The position numbers were made by a program, and so were the translations under genes. Under the pieces are notes generated by a model. It worked only from the letters and a program-made list of their open reading frames with translations, made no database searches and was not told the DNA's origin. From Schizophyllum amplum (taxonomy: Eukaryota; Basidiomycota; Agaricomycetes; Agaricales; Schizophyllaceae): DNA of 57,336 nt. This document shows, piece by piece, positions 1-12,952 of this stretch (the stretch's first letter is position 1; each line of letters begins with the position of its first letter). Location: positions 1 through 57,336 of the forward strand of contig VDMD01000140.1 in assembly GCA_007026445.1 (NCBI GenBank), in the 5' to 3' direction.

Positions 1-455
1 GAGCCTTCTTGCCAATGAACATCGCCGAAGACTCATATGCTGTTGACGTGTTCTTGCGGTCGACTTGTCCCGGGCTATCGCCTCTGCACCAAGCGGCCCG
101 GTGGGAGGCCGGTCCCTCTGTCACGTCGATGTTTGGATCAAGGTTCTTATTCTGCATGTGCGGGGTGAAGCGAGAGTGGCGGGCAAGCTCTGCTCGCGAA
201 TACTCAACGTAAGTTTTCTTCGTTCTTCTGTTGATGGAGGTCGAGTTCTGGGTGACCTTTGACCGGTAAATTGACTTAATATATGCGCCTAGCACCACTT
301 TAAAGGTGAGCCTCTGTCCAGTGCCTTGCCAGAGTAGCTGACGCGCCACAAGGTCACGCCTCGCCGAGATACAGGCGCCGGGGCCCGCTGGGGCCGCCTC
401 TTTGGCCTCATCTACTTACACCTGGGCACGGCAGGCATCTTTTACGTGCTGCTTG
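1..455. other. Left-edge region, no gene supported
   Basis: Short open frames exist near the left edge, and one ends at a good splice-donor sequence (GTAAGT at about 209). No protein family could be recognised in any frame. It may be the tail of a gene that starts outside the window. I see no convincing stop-terminated 3' exon. Confidence 0.4.
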
Positions 456-460
456 AAGTT

Positions 461-467
461 TATAAAG
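461..467 (+). promoter_or_regulatory. TATA box of the pectate lyase gene
   Basis: TATAAAG lies about 95 bases upstream of the pectate lyase ATG at 556, a spacing normal for a fungal TATA promoter. It sits in an otherwise GC-rich flank and next to an AT-rich run. Strong TATA boxes are common in inducible secreted-enzyme genes, but inducibility here is inference. Confidence 0.6.
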
Positions 468-555
468 TTTAATAATAAAGGCGAGGGGAGGGGCAGGATC
501 GTCTGCAAGCACGCTCACCCCTGCAAACCGCTCGCTCAGGATCTGCTCCTTTAGA

Positions 556-2187
556 ATGCACCTCGTCCTCCTCTACATCGCGCTCGCTGGCACCGCGTAC
601 GCGGCCAACGTCAACATCAAGCGCTGCAACGCCTACGAGGGCGGCGTTCCTACTGTACGTCTATCTCCCGACGATGCGGCTGGGGAGATTGGATGCTGAG
701 GTTCAATGTCGCAGCCGACGCAGACGATTTCAAACAGCGCGGTCATTGAGATTGCGGCGGGGCAAACGTATGATGGTGCGTGTTGTTTGAGCTTGTTGAA
801 TGAATGGTGTCGACGAGATGGGCGGCTACGGCTAGGTTGACTGTGATGAGATTGTTGGCTAACGACCGGTGAAGGTAGCTGGGCTCGGTACGACCGTGGT
901 TCTGGCGCTTGCAAGTCAGTCCCTCGGTGCTTTCCCTATCGTCGTACTGACCTGCCCGCCAGCGGCCAATCCGAAGGAGGTACGAGGCCGCGTTGTCGCG
1001 CTGCGCATTTCCTGATTTATGCATTGGCGTTCAGACTGGGAAGATGCGGGTACGCCTGTTCATTACCTCTCACGCGCCATGCATCTGACCCAGGCATGCA
1101 GTCTTCTACCTGCATGAGGGCGCTACGCGTGAGCATCAGGCGCTTCTTCTGCATAGGTTGTTTGCCTCTTCTGACGCATGCGCGTACTTAGTGCAGAACG
1201 TGATCATCGGTCTGTCTGTTCATGATGTCGATTGTATGGCGCGCCCCCTGACCTGCGTTTCCAGGTGCGAACCAGGCCGAGGGCGTCCGTGCGTATTCAA
1301 GACATTTCGAAGTATAAAGCCGCATGACTGACTTCTGAGTTCATAGACTGCACCGGCCGTGAGTGCTGAGTATGTGCGCGAATGGCAGAGCCTCGTGAAC
1401 TGACCTTTTTGAACAGACTGCAACCTCGAGTTCGTTTGGGTCCGTCCTGGGTTTTTGCGCTCGAGATCTGCTGCTTATTCCATCCGCACAGTTTGAGGAT
1501 GTCTGCGGTGAGTACGGATACGTAGATGCGTATGAGGCCGAATATCCGAGCTAAATACTGCAGTGCTTCGTAGAGGATGCTATCTCCATCATACGTTCCC
1601 CGCCATTGTTTTCTTTGTATATCGAGACTAACTGTTCCACCAGAAGAACGATGGTAAGCACTAGTGACCCCGGTCATGATGTACGGTGCCAACTCGTCAC
1701 AGCTGCTGGCTCGTACAGCAACATCATTGGAGGTGGCGCATACCACGCTGAGGATAAGGTCGTCCAGCACAACGGCTGCGGCACGGTCAACATTATCAAC
1801 TTCTATGTCGAGTGCGTTCTGTTGATCCACGCACTCAGCGCTCTGAGTCAAGTGACTGATATTTGTGGCACCTTGCAGGGACTACGGCAAGCTCTACCGC
1901 TCGTGCGGCAACGTACGTGGCGCGTTCATGGGAGATTATCATGACCCTTGATATCCGGTCATTAGTGCTCGTCCCAGTGCAAGCGCAACATCTACATCGA
2001 GGGCGTGGAGGCCGTTGACGGCGGCACGCTCGCTCGTTCGCCGGGGGAACCAAGGGAAGTCGATGTGCTCTGCTCTGTGCCGGCGTTGGTTTGGCTCTAC
2101 GTACATATCAGCGCGGAGGAGAGCCTATCGCATCGGTTAGCCAGGTCGTTAACTATATTGGGAGCGAATATGATAGCCTCACCTTAA
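556..2187 (+). pseudogene. Pectate lyase, PL3 family, probably broken at the 3' end
   Basis: PL3 enzymes cleave de-esterified pectin (polygalacturonate) by beta-elimination outside the cell. A signal peptide (MHLVLLYIALAGTAYA) is followed by many short exons. Spliced, these give the PL3 landmarks [79 protein letters not shown] and EGVEAVDGGTLA. The match is to established PL3 family sequence patterns. Two faults are visible. Near 1590-1650 the reading phase fails by one base across an otherwise good intron (branch site at 1631-1637). After GGTLA (about 2034) the frame runs to a stop at 2187 without the expected asparagine-rich motif or the C-terminal cysteines. The gene is therefore truncated, frameshifted or mis-sequenced. 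Family assignment is secure; activity is doubtful. Confidence 0.6.
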
Positions 2188-2927
2188 AAGGTCACGATGC
2201 CTGATCGTCATGTTCAGCGCGCTGAGCGTAGGTAGGTATCTAAGGGGGAGCAAGGGCAGATGGAGGTTGCGGTGAGCCCTGCCGTTGGCGTGACTGGGAG
2301 TCACTCGAGCAATCGGCACGTGCACTGGAAAATGCCTCCGCCACGTGGCTCAATATTGACTGAGTCGTCATCATGTCCCGATGGTACTTCCTCATCTTGC
2401 CTCTGACGAAGGATTATTGTACCGGACGCGCGTCCGCACTATTCTATCCGTATGGCTCACTCTTCAAGGACATCTCCGGACTCTACTTAAGCTGAATCTA
2501 TAGCCCACGACCCGCCACGACGTATTCACGAAGATTCGTCTGTACCCAGTACAAGATCCTAAGCAAGACACAGCATACCCTACGTCTAGTGGACGCGTGG
2601 ACGCTTCAGTGAATTCTGGGTGAAGGGTCTCGCAAGTCCTTTGAGGTGCCTGAGAACTGGTGCGGTGTTTAGGCATATGCTTGAGCGGGCGTGAAGTACT
2701 CATCGGCTCCAGGTGAACGGTGTCGACTCACGCCAGCAAAACTTCGGGCGGACCACTCGATTCAGACGAGGTACGTGCAATACACACCAGCTGCACTCCT
2801 TGTGCTCACTCAATATAGTGGTGGGACGCCCTCTCCATCTATAGCCGGCTCATACACCGGTGCGTGTTGTGCACTGCAGTCCGGTCGAGCCACACTGACG
2901 TGCATGCAGCTCGATGCTTATGAGTTC
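2188..2927. other. Intergenic, pectate lyase to TSC2
   Basis: No recognisable coding sequence. The missing C-terminal part of the PL3 enzyme was looked for here in all three forward frames and not found. The right part presumably holds the TSC2 promoter. An open frame continues upstream of the chosen TSC2 start (from 2691), but its translation looks like non-coding sequence. Confidence 0.4.
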
Positions 2928-5900
2928 ATGCCCTCACAAAACTACCAAGATGTCGAGTCCCCGAGTAGGTTCCGCCCTCGCGCCAACACCGCGTCCTTCC
3001 TGGGATGGCGGCCTCGTCGACCGGACTCGAACACCTCTCCGAGTCAGTCGACATCCCCAGCGTCCCATCCACCACCGATGATCTCCAATCCACTCTCCGC
3101 GCAGGAGCTCATAGATGCACTCATGCCACCGGCGGTTCCCAGCCTTGCATACGCTCGCGCGCTAGCCAGTGCTCTAACACTCATGTCCCCTCTTCCATCC
3201 CACGACACCCTCATGCCGATCGTAGGCACCCTATGCTCTCCCGACAGTCCTATAGCATTCCAAGCCGCAGGATTTGACATTCTCGCCTCCTTCATGGAAA
3301 GTGCGCTTCCGAGTCTCACTACATCCACCAGGCTCGCCTACTTCTCGCTCTTTGTCTGCAGCAAAGCGGCCTGGCACGTCGATCTCTGGGAACCCAGGTT
3401 CAAGGCGCTCCGGTTGCTCACCAAGGAGGGCGCAGAAGTTGTCGGGATTGAGATCGAACTACTTTCTATTCTGAAGTCGTGGATTCGGGGCGCCTTCGAA
3501 GGTTTGATAGACTCCGGACCTGCAGACAAAGCAGATATATCTACCCGTGAACGTAGCCTCAACATCTTATCGACCTTCCTCACGCGCGTAGTTGAGAAGC
3601 CGCACTTTGTGTCGCGCATCCCAGACCAGGAGATCACGGGAATTCTTCGCTTCTATGCCAGTCTGGTGGACGCCGCTGCTGTAGTGTCTTTCACAGATCC
3701 ACCGTCACCGCCTCCTACCTCCCCACCCCCACCGTCAGAGTCGCCGTCACGCTTTGGCTATACTCATCGACGCAGCCCCTCCTCACTGTCGACACCATCT
3801 CTCATGGCATTGACGGAACCCTCCAGACGAGCTCCAGAGGTCGCGATCATGCTTTACCTGTCGCACCTCACCGCACAGGTGAAGACACTACGGGCGAGGC
3901 AATTGGGGGAGATCCTGCCGGTTTTGTTCCGCGCACTGGCCTTCAGTGCGGGCCCACTACCCCGCCTCAGCGTCGCCCAAACATCGGCGCGAATGCCCAC
4001 GACCGAAGGAAAAATTGCCGCCGTGGTCATGCAGCTCTTGCAGGGCCCACATGCCCGCGCATGCATGCGACTCCTCTCGCAATTGATGTATCCGCCCAGC
4101 ATGTCACCTATCCACGACTACGCATCTGCGAGTGATATGGACATGGACACAGAATGCACGCCGAGCGACGACCATCCGCGTACGATGCAGACGTCGCTAG
4201 GTGCGTACCGCGCGCTGCGCACCCATGTGCGACAGGCTTTGTCGTCGCGTATCGCTCGGACTCTCATCGCAAGAGAGAGCTCCGTCGGATATTCGCATTC
4301 GGGCGCACCGGGACACATCGAAGTGCATCAGGATCTACTCGAGCGTGCTTGGCCGCGGGAGGATGTACTGGCTGCAGGCACAGGGAGCGGCTGGGACGCG
4401 GAGAGACTGGGCCAGATTCTCCCCACTGCGATCGAGCGTTGGGTCGAGTTCTGGGTAGATGGCGACCATGCACAGCAGGACGTAGTGAGGAAAGGGAAAG
4501 AGAGGATATTGGAAGAGGCGGCGGGAATGATTCGGGACATATTTCAGGAGTTGGAGACCAGAGATCCATCGGACGCGCAGCTCGAGGACGATGAGGCCGA
4601 AGCGGTGGGGCAGAGTATGCTCAAGCTGGCAAGCTACGTTCTTCATCTGAGGTCAGAGCTTTCGCCACGTCCGTCCGTATGCTTCTGACGCGAAAATCAA
4701 AACAGGAACCCGGACGGCACTCCCTTCCTGCTGTGCAAGGCGCATTCAACAGCAGCTCCGAACGACCTGTTGCGAAATCTTGCCGCGCTGCTGGGACGGA
4801 ACCCTGGCACGACCCTCTATCCATCGCTCTCGACAATCCAACTATCTATCGCGGACCACCTCACGGATGACGAGACTGCGCAGCTGCCGCCCGAGATGCT
4901 TCACCAGCATGACCTATATCCTACCTCACCCGACTGGCTGTCTAATTGGCAGACTCTGTTGGCCAACTCGGCCCTCATTGGCCCGCAGCGTCCCAACACG
5001 AAAGCGGCCGTTATGGACGCGCTGTTGGCTGTCTACGACAGCATCCGCGACATGCCCGTCTATCGACGCCCACTGGCCGATCACGTGCTGGAGTTCTGTG
5101 CGCGATGGGACTCCGCCGATGTCGAGGGCACATCGGAAGGCGATGACTGCGATGCTCTGTGGGTCATCATGGGTGACGAGGTCGTCTTCAGGACTGTGGA
5201 GGGCCAGGTTGCGGGTGAAGACGAAGCACCGATCGAACGATACCTCGAGGTGCTTATGGCGATCGCTCGGCAAGCGGATGCGGACGACGCAGACGACGAC
5301 ACAGCCTCGCTCGCAGCCGGTGAACAAAGTCCATCACCCAGCCTGCCGCATTCGGCGTCGCTAAGTGCGACTCCGATGCCCACTATGTCACGCCAGCATA
5401 GCGATTTTCAGAGTCCTACGAGGGAACGCGAGGTCGGCATCATGTCGCTCCTGACATCGCTCACCTCGAGCTCCGCGTCGCGGTCGCAATCCGTCCAGCA
5501 GCGAGCCACAGAGGAGCAGACCACTGAGGCTCCTTCGGAAACGTTGCCATCTACGCCGGTCGCTTTGGTTCCGCGCGTCGCAGGCGCGGTCACCGCGCTG
5601 ATCAGGATATTCAGCCAGCTCGCATTCACCTCGCTCACCCTCGTTCATGCGCATCTGGAGCTCGCAATCCGCATATTCAAGTACATGGTGGACCTCCTCG
5701 ACCACTCGGCGAAGGCGCGGAGAGCTCGTCTGTGTGTTCTGCAATTCCTGATGCGTCTGCGCGCAGATCGAAATCACCAGCTATATTACAGCGACCGCGG
5801 GTTTGATATCGATGGCCACCAGTCGACGCTAGCGTCGCTCATCGAGCGTCGCACACCCTCCGAACCTGGCGGGGAAACGCCGACCAATGAACCCAATAAT

Positions 5901-8404
5901 CGACCCACGCCCCCCAGACCTTCGAGGTTGATACAACGCGATGGTCGGCGCACGTCACGAGCAGCGCGGGGCGGAAGTGTTGCATCGGGCTCCACTGCTA
6001 GTCGCAGTCGCTCAAGAGTGCCGCAAACAGCGCAGACAACAACACCCTCAAAGCCACGACCGATCCTATGGACGTCGTCGGATACGCTGCCCTTTTCCGT
6101 GGCAGAGTCAGACATGCCGAGCGAAGGACTCATATGCTACGATCCATCGACACCGGGCAGTCGGGCGGTACTGCCCACGTCCTACTACCTCAAGGCCGTC
6201 CTCGCCATCATCACGGGTGAACGGGACTGGGAGGTGCTATCATATGTGCTGTGTCATTTGCCCGCGCAGCTCGCCAACAAACATATGTTCTGTGGGCCGA
6301 ACTCGCGTGCGCTCATGTCACAGATCCTGAATGCGGTCGGCCCGCAGATTATGGGCGACACCTTCGCCTCTGGGGTTGACCGATGGCAGACCAGATTGAA
6401 GGCGCGCGATGCACAGGGCCTTGTGTATCACACGCTGTCCGTACTCGTCAGCTATCGACGCTGTTTTGACACGCAGCAGCGGAACGCGCTCGTGGAGCTG
6501 TTCATGGCCGGCCTCGACGGACGACAGCCTGCGACGATAAAGTGCTGCCTGCACGCGCTCTCGCTTTCCGCGTTTGATCTGCAGCAGTCGATGGCAAAGT
6601 ACATGACGAGCATCCTCACGAAGCTGTCGCAGATTATGACAAACCCGGACATGGCCGTGCACATTCTCGGATTCTTGGCGCTCGCAGGGTCGATTCCGCC
6701 GCTGTACGCAAACTTCACGGAGGGCGACTTCAAGCTTGTCTTTGGAGTCGCGCTGCAGTACCTGCAGCACTACAATCGGGAGGGCGCGTCACCGACGATG
6801 TCGTGGGCGCTCAGCCAGTTCGTGCGCGTCCTGTCCTACCGCATTGTGTACGTGTGGTTCCTAGCCGTGCGGTTGCAGGATCGACGCGCCCACATACCCT
6901 ACATCACCCGTCAGCTGCTGCTTGCGAATGAGGGGCGGGAGACCGTGGACGATGCGACGGAGGTCTGCTTCGACTGGCTCGCGAGATATACGTACGCGAC
7001 CGCGGACCCGCGGCCAGCGCACTCACTGCTGTCGGACATCGTGCTTAGCCCCACAAATGCGGAGGGGGCGCAGGAGGCGGCTGTGGACCAGAAGACGTGG
7101 GTGTTGGGCAACTCTGTCATCACCGTGCGGACGCTCGTTCGTGTGGGGTGGGTGGAGGTCCTGGCGCGTCGGCCGTCGGGGCTGACGAGGTTTCTGTGCC
7201 GTATCGAGAATGCGCCCATGGTGGGACCGGGCGACGTGCATCCCGATATGATCACCAGTCCTGCCGCGCTGCTCATGGAGCGTGGGCCGTCTGTGCCAGA
7301 AAACCCTGTGCCGTCCGACGAAGGAGGTGCATCCTGCTTGCGGCGTCTGCAGGTGCGTCCGGAACACACTCATTGTCGTTGTGGGCTGACTCATCGACTC
7401 AGGAGAGTGCCGTGGACGATATCATAGCTCCGCCCACGCATGAGGGGATAGAGGAAGCACCTGTCCCGGATCCTATCACAGGCTATGTCTGGAGCAAGAC
7501 TGCCCCCTCACAGCGTCGCAAGGATGTGGCCATCTTGCCCTCTTTCTTCGCGCTGCAGATGTCGCCCTACCCAACTCCCTCGACCATCCGACCCGCGCAT
7601 GATCAGAAGCAACTCGACAGGCTGTTCAGCAATTTGGACCGAATGCCCGTTATCGACACTCACAAAGTCGGGATCATGTACGTTGCGCCGGGACAGACGG
7701 AGGAAACAGAGATCCTTCGGAACTCTCATGGATCGCCCGCATATACACGATTCCTCGAAGGTTTGGGTCGCCTCATTGATCTGCGTGGTCAAGTGGATGT
7801 GTACGCAGGCGGCCTCGATCCAGGCGAGGACGGCGAATACGCGTACGCTTGGTGGGACGACATAGGCCAGATTCTGTACCACGCTGCGACGATGATGCCA
7901 AACAAGGCGCACGACCCGCAGTGCAACGACAAGAAGCGGCACATCGGCAACGACTACGTGCGGATCGTGTGGAACGACTCGGGCGCGGTGTACCGCTTCG
8001 ACACGCTCTCTACGCAGTTCCAGTTTGTCAACATCATCATCGAGCCACACTCCTTTGGGGGCATCGCCGCCTTCTCCAACAACGTGCACGAAAACGAATA
8101 CTTCAAGGTGACCGCGCAGCGTGGGCCGGGCATGCCTGAGTTCGCGCCAATCGGCGACTTCAAGCTCATATCTGCCGAAAACCTCCCGCTGCTCGTGCGG
8201 CAGCTCAGCCTGCTCGCGGACTGGTTCGCGTCGGTGTTCAAGGAGACCAACAACGATACGGAGCGCAAGGAAATGCGGACGAACTGGCAGAATCGTCTGC
8301 AGCGCATCCGGATGTTCAAGAACTCGCTGGGTCCAGCGCCAGCCTCGGCTGACGGGTCGCTGGGAGAGGAGGAGCAGTTCCGTGATTTTACTGCCGCTTT
8401 CTAG
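2928..8404 (+). CDS. TSC2: Tuberin (TSC2), Rheb GTPase-activating protein
   Basis: Tuberin stimulates GTP hydrolysis by Rheb and so restrains TORC1. Three exons (2928-4651, 4706-7352, 7403-8404) with introns of 54 and 50 bases join in frame to give about 1790 residues, close to the usual length. The N-terminal two thirds is alpha-helical HEAT-like sequence broken by Ser/Pro-rich linkers (around 3690-3830 and 5290-5560), typical of tuberin. The last exon carries the Rap-GAP domain. It includes HIGNDYVRIVWNDSG, where the Asn of GND is the catalytic asparagine thumb of this family, and GMPEFAPIGDFKLIS. I chose the start at MPSQNYQ (2928). An in-frame ATG at 2904 and a longer open frame from 2691 are alternatives. 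No hamartin (TSC1) gene is visible nearby. All junctions keep frame. Confidence 0.93.
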
Positions 8405-8940
8405 TTTCCGATTATAAGGGCTGACTTTGCTGGGACTCTTTTGTGTATGTGTGTAAAGTACTTATCTGTCTTCATATCTGGCTAGTTCCCTGGAGCAACA
8501 TACTTACATTCTTTTGTGGGCAAATGGGCTGATGCCTCGAAGGACGCGTAGTCTTCGTCAGACCGTGACGGTAGAGCACGCCGACGTTGGGTATGCGACT
8601 GTGGTCGGGTTCATAGTTTTTAATCGCCCTCCGAAGGCAATTGGCGCCTTCGCAACGGGGAAACCAAAACAAGAGCATACATACGTCTCGCGCCACGCGT
8701 GGAAGTTCGGACTTCGCAGAGGTGATCGGGTATGACACCTGAATTCGATATTTGAAATCGACTGCCCTTGTTCTTGATCCAGCAACTCCTTTCACACCAG
8801 CACAGTCGCAGGCGGTGTCGTCTTGCTGCGCCCGCGACGTGCAACTGAAGTCCCCACATATCCACTTTGTCTTTCGAAATAGCCAAGATTTCGCTACATC
8901 CCGATTCCTCATTGCTACTGACGCCGCCAGCTGTGATGCC
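8405..8940. other. Intergenic, TSC2 to MOV10-like helicase
   Basis: Holds the TSC2 3' flank and helicase 5' region. An open frame runs in phase into the helicase from 8752, but the upstream translation is not recognisable and the ATG at 8941 starts the low-complexity N-terminus. No repeat or RNA gene was seen. Confidence 0.4.
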
Positions 8941-11900
8941 ATGAACTACACACACCCCTACCCCTCTATCTACGTGCCACCTTCTTCTAACCCAAATTCA
9001 GCGCCATATCCTGGATTTCCGCCACCTGGACTCTCTCACCCTGGAGCGCTCTATGTAGCATATCCAGGGGGGCCTCCAAATTTGCACGTCCACCCCGTAC
9101 ACAATGGGTATACATATCCCCCCTCGCCTATGAATGGCGCATATCACTATCCCACTCCGCAGGCGTCACCGACGACGCCGCAAGCGCCGTCAACCAACGT
9201 AACGTGCGTGCTCACAGTCCCTCGACAACTGGTCTTCGCTGACAGAGGGATCTCAGGCGCCCACCACCTATCGATATTCATGAATTTTGGAAGGGAAGAC
9301 TAGCTCCCTTTCCAGGGTACACCTCTCGCCCAGACCTTCTTGGGAGACCCGAGTCCAACGCCGCAACCATCACACGACCAGCAGTGTCTCCTCTGACACC
9401 GCCCCCTTCCTCTTCTTCGCTTCTCCAAGTATCACCAACAACAAGCACTATCTCCGAGATCGACAGCCCTGTATCTGCGTCACCAAAGAAACCGCACAAG
9501 CTTGATAGATATGTGAGTTGCATGGTCAAGTCTCACAGCATCGCACTCATCCTCGTCAGGCCGATGCCTATGTACCCGAATATCTGCGGAAAATACAAAA
9601 ACAACCTCATAAACTAACACCATTCCCTGCGACCCAAGACTTTCCTCCTCGTACTTATATCCAATCCTTCTTACCCTCTGTCTTGGTTGACAACCTATGT
9701 GCGCCGCGCGCGAAAACCCTTTTGGCCGACACGCCCCCGACGACTGAATCATCCCATATCAGTCTTGAAGGATACCATGCCCATTGGAAGGCGGTCCTGG
9801 GATGGGAGCTGGATACTCTGGCCAAGGACAAGCAAGAGGTCACGCTGTGGCAGCTCCCGATCTCTGTCGCAAACTGGATCAACGCTGAGTTTCGCCTCGA
9901 CGTCCCGCACATACGCGAGAGCTATCCCCGACTTGAGCTTGGTGATCTCGTGCACATGCGGGAGGTGGTTAAGGACCAGAAGGTGGGGAGCGGTGTGGCC
10001 TTTGAGGGGCGCATTGTGGCTTTGCGCAAGCGCGAGGGGTTCGTGCGTACGTCGTCAATTGATATGCCCTCTCCGTGTCCCACTAACGGTCGACAGACTT
10101 GTGCTGCCCGGCACTCAAACGGTATATTCAGACCCATATCAGGCCGACACACTCAACAGCCATGATGGAGGGGTCTCCGGCCTTCGGTCCGCTGGATGAA
10201 CTGGGTTTATATTTCAACGTATCCTTCATCATCAACGCCCGCCCGCTGTTCTTAATGGAGGCTGCAGCGGACACCTTCGCAAATGAACTTGCGCTTCCGG
10301 AGAGCAAGTGGCCAAACTTTGCGCGGCGGTGGCTGTTCCCGGAACCCACCGATTTGAGCTCGACGTGCTCGATATCGTTTCCTCTGCCGAAGACCATCGA
10401 GGTGGAGGATTATATTGACCAGGGTCTGAATGAGGAGCAGAAGGTCAGTGGTACATGCAACCGCCCGGTGAAGGATGCTTATCCTCATCTAGCTGGCGGC
10501 CGTGTCTATCTCCACGCAGCAGTTCTCTGTGCCGTATCTGATCAGTGGGCCACCTGGCACCGGGAAGACGAGGACGCTAGTCGAGTGCGTTCTGCAGATA
10601 TTGCGACTTCAGCCGGAGCATGCATCTTGCTGTGTGCGCCGTCGAAACCCTGCCACCGACACGCTCGTCCTCCGGTTGAGGCACTTCCTCAAGCCCAGTG
10701 AGATGCTGCGCTTGAACGACCAGCATCGAACGTTTGCAGAGGTGCCTGTCGAAATATTCTCGTACTGCAGTAAGCCAGTGTACCTTCATCCGTTATCTCA
10801 ATTCTGACGCTTATGTCAGGGATCGAGGACGAGAAGTACACCACTCGATGCATGACAACAGAAAGCTGCTGAATTATATCTAGATTCGCGGTTCCGCCGT
10901 GGCCGGAGCTCATGAAATTTAGAGTTGTGGTGACGACGTGCTACGATGGCAGCATTCTTGTCAACGCGCAGTGCACAAACACGGCGCTGGCGCAGCTGGA
11001 GCAGTACGTGATGTCTGCGCTGCACCCTAGGCGCGATACCAGCGCGCGCCGGTGTGGTCCCGCACTGGACACATCTGCTCATCGATGAGGTGCGTAGATC
11101 TGAGTGTGAGTGATCGCGCTGACGTGGTACGCAGGCGGCGCAAGGATCTGAACCGGAGCTTCTGATTCCTATGTCGGTCGTGGTGCCAAGGCAGCAGGAC
11201 TATCCGGACTTCAAGCCAGAGTCTAACTTCTTGTTCACGCCGCAGTTGGTCCTGTGCGGCGATGCGAATCAGCGTGCGTTTCGTTTCATTCTGATGTTGT
11301 TCAAGAAGGAAGGTGACTCATGGAACAGTCGGCCCCATTGTTGCCTCGTCTCGGGCGCGCTCGTCCGAGCTGGACGTCTCTTTGCTGGAGCGGCTTTTCC
11401 AGCGAGCATTGTACGCAGAACATCCGCAGTCGCGTGGTAAGCGGTAGACAGTGCAACACCGCGGGAGGAGTTTGTGCCCTTTGTCAATTTGGTGAAGGTA
11501 TGCATGCGCCGACACCCCCACTAAGAGATGCTGGGAGTGACGAGGATGTTGCAGAACTATCGGAGCCACCCTGTGATCCTGATGCCGCCATCGGCAATCA
11601 TATACAATGACACCCTTGAGCCCTGCGCGAAGAACGGCGCGGTTGCTTGGGCGGGGCTCCCAAAGCGGGATATTCCCCTGTTGTTCATCGGGCACGAGGG
11701 CGATGAGGACTGTATCGACGAGGTGCTTGCACTTGTTAATCGCGGGAAGAGATGCAGCTCTGATCATCCAACTTGCAGAGATCCTCCTGGTTCAACTCTG
11801 GCGACATTCAGCACGTCGTCGATACTGTCAAGTCTCTCATGGCGGATTCGGTGCGGAGCACACCCCCTTTGCAACAGAAAGACATTGGCGTGATGGCACC

Positions 11901-12648
11901 TTGGAGAGAACAGGTCTGGAAGCTGCGCGAACGGTGAGCATGTCATACCTACCGGTCACGCCACGGGTTCTAACGTTTGCTCTCCCTAAGGTTGCGGAAG
12001 GAGAATCTGCATGCGGTGGATGTGGGAACTGTCGAGGTAGTTACCCTCCGCTGCCGAAGGTTGTGGCTGAAGCTCACTCATCTATCGCAGGATTATCAAG
12101 GGCGAGAGAGTCGTGTCGTGATTATATCATGTGTGCGCTCTCGTGCGCGCTTTCTCGCGGAAGATCTCAAGAAGGCGCTTGGCTTGGTGTTCGAGCGCAA
12201 GAGGTCAGTCCCACTCATACAACCGGTTTGGAGGAGTGGTGCTGATGGGTTCTTCGGCAGGATGAACGTCGCGCTCACACGCGCGAAGGAGCTGTTGGTG
12301 GTAGTGGGGAACGGGAATCTGCTCAGGCGCGACCCGTACTGGAAGAGCTTCTTGCAATTCACGCAACGTCACGACTTGTGCGTACATCTGGCCATCTATG
12401 CACCACCACTCATCTTGCAACGCAGGTATATGGGGCCGAGGCTGGACCTGGAGGTTGACGGTAATTACATATCGAGGCTGGAGTAAGCGTGTTCTGGTTC
12501 CGGCTTTCGGGCTACATGGGCTAATTGGTGTTTCAGGTCGGAGTACTTTGATGGGGATGAGGTGGATGAGGATGTCCGTGGCTTGAGGATGGCCGGATCG
12601 CTGGCGAGGGAGGTTTTGAGGGAGGAGGACAAGGATTTAGCGGGATGA
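8941..12648 (+). CDS. MOV10/SDE3-like superfamily 1 RNA helicase
   Basis: Upf1-like 5'-3' RNA helicase of the MOV10/SDE3 group, linked in other organisms to RNA silencing and transposon control. About 17 exons give roughly 975 residues. A Pro/Tyr-rich N-terminus precedes an N-terminal domain (IDIHEFWKGRLAPFPGY). The helicase core shows Walker A GPPGTGKT (10546-10569), DEAAQ (motif II, split by an intron at 11090-11134), GDANQLGPIV, NYRSHP (11555), MAPWREQV, DYQGRE (12091) and NVALTRAKE (12267). The tail is acidic and ends at TGA 12646-12648. Three places do not splice cleanly. Motif Ia at 10621-10647 shows two compensating one-base shifts. The stretch 10985-11060 changes frame. The stretch 11437-11465 has an in-frame stop with no usable intron. 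These may be sequence errors or decay. Family call is secure. Confidence 0.85.
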
Positions 12649-12952
12649 GATGTGTGGAATGATGCATCGCGTACATCAGTATGTGTAGTGATACACAGGC
12701 TGAGGGGATGTTACCGATAAGTACTGAGGAAGTATACGCCGCGCAACGGCACGGTCTGAGGGCAAACTCTCTCTCAGGCTGGAAATCCGAACATCGTCGG
12801 GACTCGGACCGAATCCCGCCTAATCCCGCTTGAGTCACGACATCAGGTGACCGCGTTGACGCTTCCGACTTTTGGATTAGGCTTGTCTTTTCCCGCCTTC
12901 ACCACGCGTCGTCCCGATTGCCAGGCTTTGCGCCGCCTGAAGATCGCTCAAG
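12649..12952. other. Intergenic, helicase to resolvase
   Basis: A short spacer of about 300 bases between two genes on the same strand. It presumably carries the helicase terminator and resolvase promoter. No repeat, TATA box or RNA gene was recognised. Confidence 0.4.
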
